DNA from: Clostridiales bacterium UBA4080
GTDB lineage: Bacteria; Bacillota; Clostridia; Lachnospirales; Vallitaleaceae
Length of the DNA stretch: 18,460 nucleotides
Assembly: GCA_002381865.1 (NCBI GenBank)
Contig: DFYO01000017.1
Location: 1 to 18,460 of the forward strand
Reading direction: 5' to 3'
The notes beneath the pieces are model-generated. The model saw only the letters and a program-made list of their open reading frames with translations. It was not told the DNA's origin and ran no database searches. This document shows, piece after piece, positions 7,940 to 14,775 of this stretch. The position numbers were made by a program, and so were the translations under genes. Position 1 is the stretch's first letter; each line of letters opens with the position of its first letter.

Positions 7940-8269
7940 ATGAAATTGGTTATTACTATAATTCATGATGAAGATTCTCATATGCTGGTTGAAAGGCTTT
8001 TCAATGCGGGATTTAGTTCTACTAAGTTGGCTAGTACGGGAGGGCTTTTAAGAACGGGGAATACAACATTGCTGATTGGCGTGGATAAGGAAAAGGTAGA
8101 CCAGGTTATCGAAATAATAAAAGAAACCTGTCAAACAACAAAAAGGATATCCTTAATCAATCCTCCTACCTCAGCGACACCAGAGGGATATATGCCTTAT
8201 CCGATTGAAGTTGTTGTAGGCGGAGCTACCTTGTTTGTTGTAGATGTGGACCAATACCTGAAAATATAA
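7940..8269 (+). CDS. darA: Cyclic-di-AMP receptor, PII-like protein DarA (YaaQ)
   Basis: At 109 residues it matches the family length and aligns along its whole length with B. subtilis DarA from memory: MKLVI start, STGGLLRTGNTTLLIG (33-47), then PYPIEVVVGGATLFVVDVDQ near the end. These cytosolic PII-like trimers bind cyclic-di-AMP at subunit interfaces. T28 and N41, conserved in the ligand pocket of the S. aureus orthologue PstA, are both present. Its downstream target is not known. It lies between tmk and yaaR as in other Firmicutes. The 106-nt gap upstream has a weak promoter-like pair TTGTAA (7869-7874) / TATATT (7893-7898) that I do not rely on. The ribosome site AAGGA (7923-7927) is rather distant from the ATG. 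Confidence 0.95.
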   Translation: MKLVITIIHDEDSHMLVERLFNAGFSSTKLASTGGLLRTGNTTLLIGVDKEKVDQVIEIIKETCQTTKRISLINPPTSATPEGYMPYPIEVVVGGATLFVVDVDQYLKI

Positions 8270-8273
8270 CCCG

Positions 8274-8288
8274 ACAGGGAATCCCTGT
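8274..8288 (+). promoter_or_regulatory. Hairpin just ahead of the yaaR ribosome site
   Basis: ACAGGG (8274-8279), loop AAT and CCCTGT (8283-8288) form a 6-bp stem in the darA-yaaR gap. The 3' arm CCCT (8283-8286) could instead pair with AGGG (8293-8296) at the edge of the yaaR ribosome site GGGAGG (8294-8299), so the two folds exclude each other. A translational effect is possible but unproven. Confidence 0.4.
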
Positions 8289-8306
8289 TAATAGGGAGGA
8301 ATAATA

Positions 8307-8750
8307 ATGGACGTAAAGGTAAATTCAATAAATAATATTCAGCCCGTTGAGGTGGCTCCCAAAAAGGAAGCTGATACAGGTACGGATTTCAAGTTTACTC
8401 TTCTTAGCAAAATAGAAGAGGGTGAGCTTCAAACAAAACTGAATACTATGATGCAGGAGATTAATGCTCAAGGAGAAAAGCTCTCCAAGCACATGGACAT
8501 TAAGGATATGAAAAAGTATCGAGAGCTGATTAAGGATTTTGTAAATGAGGTTGTAACGCATTCACATAAGTTTTCACGAGAAAACTTTTTAGATAAGAGA
8601 GGTCGTCACAGAGTTTACGGAATAGTTAAGCTGGTGGATAAAAATGTGGATGATTTGGCACAAGAGCTTCTAAGAGAAGAAAAAAACCATCTTAATATCC
8701 TGGGTAAAATTGATGAAATAAGGGGTCTTTTACTTGATCTTGTTATTTAA
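8307..8750 (+). CDS. yaaR: YaaR family protein (DUF327)
   Basis: The 147-residue product has the length and layout of B. subtilis YaaR: a short variable N-terminus (MDVKVNSINN...), then a helical, charged domain with LREEKNHLNILGKIDEIRGL at the end. The stretch VTHSHKFSRENFLDKRGRHR is typical of the family. No transmembrane segment or catalytic motif is evident. Function is unknown; in B. subtilis it lies in the same tmk-yaaQ-yaaR-holB order. GGGAGG precedes the ATG by 7 nt. It is the last gene before a strong terminator at 8779-8832, so it probably ends a yaaO-tmk-darA-yaaR transcript. Confidence 0.9.
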   Translation: MDVKVNSINNIQPVEVAPKKEADTGTDFKFTLLSKIEEGELQTKLNTMMQEINAQGEKLSKHMDIKDMKKYRELIKDFVNEVVTHSHKFSRENFLDKRGRHRVYGIVKLVDKNVDDLAQELLREEKNHLNILGKIDEIRGLLLDLVI

Positions 8751-8778
8751 CTACGATTTATGTTAAAAAGATATTATT

Positions 8779-8832
8779 AAAAATATAAGAGGCTGTTGCA
8801 CAATAAAATTGTGTAGCAGCTTTTATATTTTT
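8779..8832 (+). terminator. Strong terminator after yaaR
   Basis: The arm 8779-8803 pairs with 8809-8832 through about 24 base pairs with one bulged G, and the 3' side runs into TTTTATATTTTT. It separates yaaR from holB. The rest of the 283-nt gap (8833-9033) holds no ORF; TTGATT (8966-8971) is a weak -35 candidate for holB without a convincing -10. Confidence 0.85.
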
Positions 8833-9033
8833 ACAACCTGCTGATATTTGAGAAAAGAAGATATTGCTCCCAGCTTAAATTAGTTTTGCGACATTCCATT
8901 GATGATTAAGAGAAAAAATGGAAGAACAGCGCTAAGAAAAACTTTTAAATAAAAGCAATAAGCAGTTGATTTATATTATGAATATGTTAAATTAAAGGGA
9001 GATATATTATTCCTTGAAGGAGTGTAGAAGATA

Positions 9034-10014
9034 GTGAATACATTTGATGAAATTATTGGAAATGAATCGGTTAAGCTTCATTTAAAAAATTCAATAAAAA
9101 TGCAGAAAACCTCCCATGCTTATATTTTTGAAGGTGAAAAGGGTATGGGTAAGAGATTTATGGCAGATAGCTTTGCAAAAGCGCTGCAATGTGAAGCTGG
9201 AGAAGAAAACCCATGCAATAAATGCAGCTCTTGTATAGCTGCTGATTCACAAAATCATCCAGATATAATATACGTAAAGCCCACAAATAAAACAGGCTTT
9301 GGCGTTGATGATATAAGAGAACAAATTAATACAGATATATTTACAAAACCCTATAAATACAGATATAAAATATATATTGTTGAAGAAGGAGATAAAATGA
9401 CGGAGCAGGCACAAAATGCTTTGTTAAAAACACTAGAAGAACCTCCTCAATATGGAATAATTATGATTTTAACAGAAAATTTAGATAAGCTGCTTTCTAC
9501 AATCATTTCTAGATGCGTACATATTGCATTAAAGCCCTTAAAACAATCAGAGGTTAAGGAATACTTGGAAAAAAATCAGGAAATGAATTCATCAAGTGCA
9601 CATATTTATGCAGCATTATCGAGGGGTAATATTGGAAAAGCAAGAATGTATATAGAAGAACAGGAATTTGAAGAAATCAGGCTGATGGCAATTAATGCTA
9701 TAGAGGCAGTTATTAATAAGGATGATTTAGCAATATTAGAGGTAGCAAATACAATTAGCCTTAACAAGGAAAAGAGTGATATGATGATAGAAATATTCCT
9801 TACCTGGTTAAGAGATTTACTTATAGTAAAGGAGCTAAAGGAAGAAAATAACATTATTCATAAAGATAAACTAAAAACCTTGTTGAAACAAGGGGAAGGT
9901 ATAGCGTATAATAGAATATGTGCACTTATTTCAAGGTTAATAGAAATTCAAGAGATTATGAAGGTACATGTTAACTATCAGCTAGCAATTGAAACTTTGC
10001 TTTTTGAATGCTGA
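9034..10014 (+). CDS. holB: DNA polymerase III delta' subunit
   Basis: At 326 residues this is the clamp-loader delta' subunit, which helps load the beta sliding clamp at the replication fork. It begins FDEIIGNESVKLHLKNSI and has a P-loop-like GEKGMGKR (34-41). A zinc module with C53, C61, C64 and C67 follows, then the SRC motif (S159-R160-C161) that supplies the arginine finger in clamp loaders. The P-loop ends KR rather than K[ST]; delta' subunits commonly lack ATPase activity. The start is GTG at 9034 after AAGGAG (9017-9022), a slightly long 11-nt spacing. Position before ricT is conserved in Firmicutes. The 174-nt gap after it has no convincing gene. Confidence 0.93.
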   Translation: MNTFDEIIGNESVKLHLKNSIKMQKTSHAYIFEGEKGMGKRFMADSFAKALQCEAGEENPCNKCSSCIAADSQNHPDIIYVKPTNKTGFGVDDIREQINTDIFTKPYKYRYKIYIVEEGDKMTEQAQNALLKTLEEPPQYGIIMILTENLDKLLSTIISRCVHIALKPLKQSEVKEYLEKNQEMNSSSAHIYAALSRGNIGKARMYIEEQEFEEIRLMAINAIEAVINKDDLAILEVANTISLNKEKSDMMIEIFLTWLRDLLIVKELKEENNIIHKDKLKTLLKQGEGIAYNRICALISRLIEIQEIMKVHVNYQLAIETLLFEC

Positions 10015-10188
10015 GAATGCTTTAAACAATAAAGAGAGCCCTATTATATTAATGAGGCCTGCTTGCTTGCAAAATCAGCGGAGCTTAAGAGACCACTTAT
10101 ATAATAATATTAAGTGCATCGTGGCTGGAATGCGAGTAGTATTTGATTTTGAATATATCATAAGTAGTGTATAAATAAAGGAGAACAT

Positions 10189-11106
10189 ATGATTACGGTT
10201 ATTGGAGTAAGATTTAGAAAAGCAGGAAAAATTTATTATTTTGATCCAGATAATATGGAGATAGAAGCAGGACAGCATGTAATTGTTGAAACTGCAAGAG
10301 GTATTGAATACGGAGAGGTAATTTTCGGATTAAAGGAAATAACTGAGGAGGAAGTTATCCAGCCCTTAAAAAAAGTCATTAGAATTGCTACGCAAGAGGA
10401 CCATGAAAAAGAGCAGAGCAATAAGGAAAAAGAAAAAGAAGCTTTTCAGATTTGCATGGAAAAGATAAATAAGCATACGCTTGATATGAAGCTGATTGAC
10501 TGTGAATATACCTTCGACAATAATAAGCTGTTATTTTATTTTACCGCAGATGGTAGAATTGATTTCAGAGAGCTTGTAAAGGATTTGGCAGCAGTATTTA
10601 AGACAAGGATTGAGCTAAGACAGATTGGCGTAAGAGATGAAACGAAAATGGTTGGAAGTATCGGTATTTGCGGAAGAACTCTTTGCTGTCATGCACATCT
10701 GTCAGAATTTCATCCAGTATCCATTAAAATGGCAAAGGAGCAGAACTTATCCTTAAATCCTACAAAAATCTCAGGGGTTTGTGGAAGATTAATGTGCTGC
10801 TTGAAATATGAGGAGGCTACCTATGAAATGCTTAATGAGAAGCTTCCTAATGTCGGAGATATTGTTGCGCTTGAAGATCAAAGAGAGGGCGAGGTAATAA
10901 GCGTAAATGTATTAAGACAGCTGGTAAAAGTAATAGTTAGAAAAAAAGAGGGCGATACTGAGGTGGAAGAGGTTCATGTGGATACTCTTACAGTAAAAAA
11001 AGCGGTAAGAAAGAATGCGAATGATCAACTTTCAAAGGAAGAACTTGAAGAGCTTAAAAAACTTGAGAAAATGGAAAAAAAAGAAGTTGAGATGAAAAGG
11101 GATTAA
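10189..11106 (+). CDS. ricT: RicT/YaaT, PSP1 domain protein
   Basis: The 305-residue protein has the PSP1 domain with two cysteine clusters, CGRTLCC (161-167) and CGRLMCC (198-204), the hallmark of RicT. In B. subtilis, RicT (YaaT) forms a cytosolic complex with RicA (YmcA) and RicF (YlbF). That complex carries [4Fe-4S] clusters and stimulates RNase Y-dependent mRNA maturation, with effects on competence, sporulation and biofilm formation. All the expected cysteines are present. The C-terminus is a charged Lys/Glu-rich tail (about 280-305). GGAG lies 5 nt before the ATG at 10189. The next gene starts 2 nt after the stop, so ricT-trmN6-rsmI is a tight operon. In B. subtilis yabA follows yaaT; here it is absent. 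Confidence 0.95.
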   Translation: MITVIGVRFRKAGKIYYFDPDNMEIEAGQHVIVETARGIEYGEVIFGLKEITEEEVIQPLKKVIRIATQEDHEKEQSNKEKEKEAFQICMEKINKHTLDMKLIDCEYTFDNNKLLFYFTADGRIDFRELVKDLAAVFKTRIELRQIGVRDETKMVGSIGICGRTLCCHAHLSEFHPVSIKMAKEQNLSLNPTKISGVCGRLMCCLKYEEATYEMLNEKLPNVGDIVALEDQREGEVISVNVLRQLVKVIVRKKEGDTEVEEVHVDTLTVKKAVRKNANDQLSKEELEELKKLEKMEKKEVEMKRD

Positions 11107-11108
11107 TA

Positions 11109-11882
11109 ATGGAGCTTCAAGAGCATGAAAGAATAGATGATTTACATATTAATAATTATAGAATAATTCAAAACCCAAAGGCTTTTTGTTTTGGTATGGA
11201 TGCAGTTCTATTATCTGATTTTATTAATGTTAAGGAGGGCGCGCGGGTATTGGATTTAGGAACGGGTACCGGAATAATTCCAATTCTGTTAGAGGCAAAA
11301 ACAAAGGGAGGCTTTTTTACAGGTCTTGAAATTCAAAAGGAAAGTGCAAAAATGGCAGCAAGAAGTGTCCTAATGAATAACCAGCAGGAAAAAATTAAAA
11401 TAGTTGAAGGGGATATTAAGGAAGCAGATAAACTGTTTCCTCTATCTTATTTTGACGTTATTTCTTGCAATCCTCCATATATTAATCAAGGCAAGGGATT
11501 GATAAGTGAAGCTTCTCCAAAGGCAATTGCAAGACATGAAATTTTGTGTAATCTTGAAGACGTTGTTAAAAATGCAAGTAAACTTTTAAAGCCTGGGGGT
11601 AAATTTTTTATGATTCATAAACCACACAGGCTTGTTGAGATTATAGAGGTTTTAAAAAGCTATTCCTTAGAGCCAAAAAGGATTAGATTTGTACATCCCT
11701 ATGTTCATAAGGAGCCCAATATGGTAATGATAGAGGCTTCAAGACATGGAAAGGCAATGGTAAAAATAGAAAAACCGCTTATAATATATAAGGATATTAA
11801 AAAATATTCTGATGAAATATATGATATTTATGGATACGAGAAATCTGAAAAATCGGAGCATTTAGGAATAAGGGAGGAATAG
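11109..11882 (+). CDS. trmN6: tRNA1(Val) (adenine-37-N6)-methyltransferase family protein (YabB)
   Basis: The 257-residue class I SAM-dependent methyltransferase has motif I DLGTGTGI (glycines around 51-55) and the catalytic NPPY (121-124), typical of N6-adenine methyltransferases. The N-terminal stretch DAVLLSDF is also typical of the TrmN6/YabB family. E. coli TrmN6 methylates A37 of tRNA1(Val). The same substrate is inferred here from family and gene order, not proven. It starts 2 nt after ricT and ends 1 nt before rsmI, in the position of B. subtilis yabB. Its final segment EKSEKSEHLGIREE is polar and probably flexible. Confidence 0.88.
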   Translation: MELQEHERIDDLHINNYRIIQNPKAFCFGMDAVLLSDFINVKEGARVLDLGTGTGIIPILLEAKTKGGFFTGLEIQKESAKMAARSVLMNNQQEKIKIVEGDIKEADKLFPLSYFDVISCNPPYINQGKGLISEASPKAIARHEILCNLEDVVKNASKLLKPGGKFFMIHKPHRLVEIIEVLKSYSLEPKRIRFVHPYVHKEPNMVMIEASRHGKAMVKIEKPLIIYKDIKKYSDEIYDIYGYEKSEKSEHLGIREE

Positions 11883-11883
11883 T

Positions 11884-12723
11884 ATGGGCGGAATTTTATA
11901 CTTAGTGGCAACTCCTATAGGCAATCTAGAAGACATTACCTTTCGAGCAATTCGCATATTAAAGGAAGCTGATTATATTGCAGCAGAGGATACAAGACAT
12001 ACAAAAAAGCTATTAAATCACTTTGAAATAAAAAAGCCAATGGAAAGCTATCATGAGCATAATAAAGTAGTAAAGGGCGAAAAAATTATTCAGGATCTAA
12101 AATCAGGCTTAAATATTGCGCTTGTAACAGATGCCGGAACCCCTGGAATTTCTGATCCCGGAGAGGATTTAGTTAAGCTGTGTATTGAGAATAACATTCT
12201 TGTAACATCGATACCTGGAGCAGCAGCCTTTGTTAATGGATTGATTATTTCCGGAAAGCAAACCAGAAGATTTGTATTTGAGGGTTTTCTGCCCTTTCAA
12301 AAAAAGGAGAGAAAGCACGTCTTAGAAATGATTTTAAAGGAAACAAGGACTATAATTTTTTATGAAGCGCCCCACAAATTAAAAAGCACACTTGAGGATT
12401 TGTATAAAGCGCTCGGCAACAGGGAGATAACAATCGCAAGGGAGCTTACAAAAAAATTCGAGGAGCTAATACATATTAATTTAGAAAATGCCTTGGAATA
12501 TTATAAAACAAATGAGCCGAGAGGAGAATATGTTCTTATATTATCAGGTGCAGATAGAGAGATAATAGAAAAAGAGCAGATTGACACCTGGCTTGAGAAA
12601 AGCCCCGAGGAACACTTGCAGCATTATAGTAACAAAGGCTTATCAAAAAATGAAGCTATCAAGCAGATAGCAAAGGACAGAGGTATTTCAAGGAAGGAAG
12701 CATATAATTTTTTTACAAACTAG
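11884..12723 (+). CDS. rsmI: 16S rRNA (cytidine-1402-2'-O)-methyltransferase RsmI
   Basis: The 279-residue protein is a tetrapyrrole-methylase-fold enzyme of the RsmI/YraL family, which 2'-O-methylates C1402 in the ribosomal P site of 16S rRNA. Family motifs are LVATPIGNLEDITFRA (7-22), AAEDTRHTKKLL, TDAGTPGISDPG (82-93) for SAM binding, IPGAAAFVNGL, and FEGFLPFQKKERK. The C-terminal helical extension ends SRKEAYNFF, like the DNA-binding-like tail of the family. GGGAGGAA precedes the ATG. It closes the ricT operon. In B. subtilis a GIY-YIG gene (yazA) lies between yabB and the rsmI orthologue yabC, and it is missing here. Confidence 0.95.
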   Translation: MGGILYLVATPIGNLEDITFRAIRILKEADYIAAEDTRHTKKLLNHFEIKKPMESYHEHNKVVKGEKIIQDLKSGLNIALVTDAGTPGISDPGEDLVKLCIENNILVTSIPGAAAFVNGLIISGKQTRRFVFEGFLPFQKKERKHVLEMILKETRTIIFYEAPHKLKSTLEDLYKALGNREITIARELTKKFEELIHINLENALEYYKTNEPRGEYVLILSGADREIIEKEQIDTWLEKSPEEHLQHYSNKGLSKNEAIKQIAKDRGISRKEAYNFFTN

Positions 12724-12729
12724 AAGGAT

Positions 12730-12773
12730 AAAAAAAATTGGTGTACAGGATTATATTAATCTTGTGCGCCAAT
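12730..12773 (-). terminator. Shared hairpin between convergent rsmI and abrB
   Basis: Positions 12737-12752 pair with 12758-12773 as 16 bp in plus-strand RNA, three of them G-U. The A-run 12730-12737 gives the minus strand a U-tract, so it should end abrB transcription. In minus-strand RNA the wobbles become A-C mismatches, and the plus side lacks a U-run, so each direction has one element weakened. Confidence 0.65.
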
Positions 12774-12789
12774 ACTATAAAAAAAGCAA

Positions 12790-13044
12790 TTAGATGATAC
12801 CAGCTATTTTGGCCATTTCCTTGATGGAAGCCTTTGATACCTTATGGCCATGATACTCAATCAAATCCTCTGTTTTGCCATTAAAGATATCAGCGGGCTG
12901 ATACTTTTTCAGTAAAATATAATCTTCATCAACTAAGATTTCCAACGAATCTGAAATGGCAATATTAAATTTTTTGCGAATCTCAGAAGGCAAGGTAATC
13001 CTTCCAAGCACATCCAGCTTTCTAACAATACCGGTATAATTCAT
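12790..13044 (-). CDS. abrB: AbrB-type transition-state regulator
   Basis: The 84-residue protein has the AbrB/MazE/SpoVT DNA-binding fold at its N-terminus: TGIVRKLDVLGRITLPSEIR (4-23), then LEILVDEDYILLKKY. This swapped-hairpin dimer domain is found in AbrB, which represses post-exponential genes in B. subtilis. The C-terminal 35 residues (from ADIFNGKTEDLIEY) differ from B. subtilis AbrB and probably form the multimerisation part. It lies opposite to rsmI on the minus strand, as abrB does after yabC in B. subtilis, which supports the name. AAGGGGGAG precedes the ATG. A facing gene of unknown function starts 187 bp away. AbrB proteins often repress their own genes; that is family knowledge and not shown here. 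Confidence 0.9.
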   Translation of the reverse strand: MNYTGIVRKLDVLGRITLPSEIRKKFNIAISDSLEILVDEDYILLKKYQPADIFNGKTEDLIEYHGHKVSKASIKEMAKIAGII

Positions 13045-13074
13045 ACAGCTCCCCCTTTTATATAGATTTATAAT

Positions 13075-13103
13075 AATATATCAAAAATAATGAGGGATAG
13101 CAA
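13075..13103 (-). promoter_or_regulatory. abrB: Probable abrB promoter
   Basis: Reading the minus strand, TTGCTA (13103-13098) and TATATT (13080-13075) are 17 nt apart. Transcription would start about 25 nt upstream of the abrB start codon. The AT-rich stretch between this and the facing promoter at 13132 is a plausible shared operator. Confidence 0.5.
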
Positions 13104-13131
13104 GTAAATATTATCATAATATATTATTAGC

Positions 13132-13160
13132 TTGACATAAAATTTTGCTGGAATTATAAT
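13132..13160 (+). promoter_or_regulatory. Consensus sigma-A promoter of the 69-codon gene
   Basis: TTGACA (13132-13137) and TATAAT (13155-13160), both perfect, are separated by 17 nt. The start would be near 13167, leaving a leader of about 64 nt. It faces away from the abrB promoter. Confidence 0.85.
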
Positions 13161-13230
13161 TTATATATGTATATTTAAGGGTTATTAAAGTAATTTTTAC
13201 TTTAACAGAGGAATAAATGGAGAGGAGAAA

Positions 13231-13440
13231 ATGGATATGCATTCATTAGATGATGAAATAAGAGCGGAAGAATTAAGAGAAAAAGCCCTAGTGCTTAAAA
13301 GCTATTTATCCAGAGATGATTTGAACGTATTAACGAAAGAGTTTGGTGAGTATATTCAGGAGAAAGGCATTTATAATGAACCGGCAGAGCCTTGGTATGT
13401 TTGGCTTATGAGCAAGGTTAAGGTTAGGGTAACAATATAG
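13231..13440 (+). CDS. Small protein of unknown function (69 aa)
   Basis: The ATG at 13231 follows GAGGAG (13222-13227) and a perfect consensus promoter, and a strong terminator sits 33 nt after the stop, so this is a complete single-gene unit. The first half is acidic and helical (LDDEIRAEELREKALVLKSY). The second half contains YNEPAEPWYVWLMSKVKVR, which is aromatic then basic. It has no signal peptide, transmembrane segment or cysteine. I do not recognise the family. A second in-frame ATG lies two codons in. Its place divergent from abrB suggests a possible AbrB target or accessory regulator, which is inference only. Confidence 0.75.
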   Translation: MDMHSLDDEIRAEELREKALVLKSYLSRDDLNVLTKEFGEYIQEKGIYNEPAEPWYVWLMSKVKVRVTI

Positions 13441-13472
13441 AATTATTAAAGCATAGGCTATTAAGTATATAA

Positions 13473-13510
13473 AGAAGGCTTGATTATATTAAATCAAGCC
13501 TTCTAGTCTT
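13473..13510 (+). terminator. Terminator of the 69-codon gene
   Basis: AGAAGGCTTGATT (13473-13485) pairs perfectly with 13492-13504 over 13 bp with a 6-nt loop. The following sequence (AGTCTT) is only weakly T-rich, so termination may be partial or assisted by the adjoining palindrome. Confidence 0.65.
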
Positions 13511-13567
13511 GTAGAATAGGAAAGTTCGTCTTGCTTGCAAGAGACTATACTTTCCTATTCTACGAGA
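13507..13567. repeat. Long palindromic hairpin, possible dispersed repeat element
   Basis: Positions 13507-13525 pair with 13549-13567 over 19 bp (one G-U in plus-strand RNA). The interior forms a second hairpin (GTC/GAC and TTGC/GCAA, 13528-13545, with a two-base bulge). A 5-bp hairpin CGTTC/GAACG (13572-13584) follows directly. There is no U-tract, and it is GC-richer than its surroundings. The shape is that of a small palindromic mobile or extragenic repeat, but copy number cannot be judged from one window. Confidence 0.5.
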
Positions 13568-13686
13568 AACACGTTCACCGAACGCTATTCTTGTAATCAT
13601 ACTTTGAATAAATTATAATATATAAATAATAATAACGCAAGGGAGCTTAAAGTATAGCTAAAATAAAGGCTTCAAATACATATAAG

Positions 13687-13713
13687 TTGACAAAGTAGTG
13701 TTTATAGGATAAT
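13687..13713 (+). promoter_or_regulatory. Possible promoter of the ABC importer
   Basis: TTGACA (13687-13692) is followed by GATAAT (13708-13713) at 15 nt, and by a perfect TATAAT (13715-13720) at an overlong 22 nt. One of these probably drives the lipoprotein gene. Apart from this and the palindrome, 13585-13775 shows no gene or clear structure. Confidence 0.45.
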
Positions 13714-13775
13714 TTATAATTATATGTAAAGAAATGGAAGTAAAGAAAAATAAAATAATCTAAGGAGAAACAAAC

Positions 13776-14663
13776 ATGAAAAAAATAATTTCACTTATCC
13801 TTGTTATTTCTATGCTTGCAGTTAGCGCAATTGCATTTGCAGGCTGCGGTTCAGCAGGGGATGAAAAGGAAAAAGCAGGTACAGAAAAAAAGAATGCAGC
13901 TGTAAAAATTGTTGAAATACCATTAACAGAAGAAGAGTATGCCTTTGGAGTTGATAAAAATCAGCCGGAGCTGCTTGCAGCGGTTAACGAATTTATTGCA
14001 GAAATTCAAGCGGACGGAACCTTTGAAAAGATTTGTAACAACTATTTTGGAGACGGGACACCAGTAGCTGTTAAATCAGCAGTATTAGATAATACTAAGG
14101 ATCAGCTAGTAGTTGCAACAAATGCAGGCTTTGAACCCTTCGAGTATACTGTAGGGGATCAATATTATGGTATCGATATGGAGATAGCAGCACTTTTAGC
14201 TCAAAAGCTAGGAAAAGAGCTTGTTATAAGCAATATGGATTTTGATGCAGTATGTCTTTCAGTTGGACAAGGAAAATGTGATATTGCAATGGCGGGACTT
14301 ACAATTAAAGAAGACAGAAAGGAATATGTAAACTTTTCTGATAAATATTATAATGCAGCGCAAAAGCTTATTGTCAAGGGAGATGATACTACCTTTGATA
14401 ATGCTAAGGCAGCAGCAGATGTAGAAGCTATTCTTAAGGGCTTTGATGCAACAACAAAAATAGGAGTGCAGCAGGGAACAACAGGACAATTTTATGTAGA
14501 GGGAGATGCTGATTGGGGCTTTGATGGCTATAAAACAACAGTAGTACCTTATAAATCAGGATCCTTGGCTGTTCAGGATATGCTTAATGGAAATATTAAT
14601 TATGTAGTAATTGATGAAGCTCCAGCACAGGCAATTACAAAAGCGATTAATGAATTTAACTAA
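13776..14663 (+). CDS. Amino-acid ABC transporter binding lipoprotein, apparently circularly permuted
   Basis: The 295-residue family-3 solute-binding protein has a lipoprotein signal (hydrophobic 4-20, FAGC, lipidated C24) and a charged tether. Residues 47-92 (IPLTEEEYAFGVD, ending ADGTFEKICNNYFG) match the segment that normally forms the C-terminus of this family (compare E. coli GlnH: LEAQQYGIAFPKG, RENGTYNEIYKKWFG). The normal N-terminal strand starts only at about 110 (LVVATNAGFEPFEYT). The core continues through MDFDAV, AGLTIKEDR (R181, ligand carboxylate), GVQQGTTGQ and VVID (D280, amino group), then stops at 295 where the C-terminal segment would begin. Ligand residues are intact, so it should bind a polar amino acid; which one is unknown. 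The ATG at 13776 follows AAGGAG. Permease and ATPase genes follow. Confidence 0.92.
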   Translation: MKKIISLILVISMLAVSAIAFAGCGSAGDEKEKAGTEKKNAAVKIVEIPLTEEEYAFGVDKNQPELLAAVNEFIAEIQADGTFEKICNNYFGDGTPVAVKSAVLDNTKDQLVVATNAGFEPFEYTVGDQYYGIDMEIAALLAQKLGKELVISNMDFDAVCLSVGQGKCDIAMAGLTIKEDRKEYVNFSDKYYNAAQKLIVKGDDTTFDNAKAAADVEAILKGFDATTKIGVQQGTTGQFYVEGDADWGFDGYKTTVVPYKSGSLAVQDMLNGNINYVVIDEAPAQAITKAINEFN

Positions 14664-14725
14664 GAATAATAAAGCTTAAAAAAGATTAAAGCATACAGAT
14701 TTATTAATTATCTTAAATAATATAC

Positions 14726-14760
14726 TATACAATACCCCGCAAAATACGGGGTATTGTATG
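14726..14760 (+). promoter_or_regulatory. Intercistronic hairpin between binding protein and permease
   Basis: Positions 14726-14739 pair with 14747-14760 over 14 bp (one terminal G-U) around a 7-nt loop; the stem core is CCCCG/CGGGG. No T-run follows, and the permease ATG is 15 nt away. It probably stabilises the upstream mRNA or attenuates, raising binding protein over permease, as known for malE-malF in E. coli. That role is inference. Confidence 0.55.
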
Positions 14761-14775
14761 CTGTGAGGAATTAAA

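Noticed and set aside
9989..10174. A 61-codon open frame between holB and ricT
   Set aside because: It overlaps the end of holB, has no ribosome site, and its product shows no recognisable pattern; the gap is better read as spacer.
13776..14663. Interpreting the binding protein as a pseudogene or frameshifted tandem duplication
   Set aside because: The frame is continuous, ligand motifs are intact, the signal peptide is good, and no leftover copy of the missing parts lies upstream or downstream.
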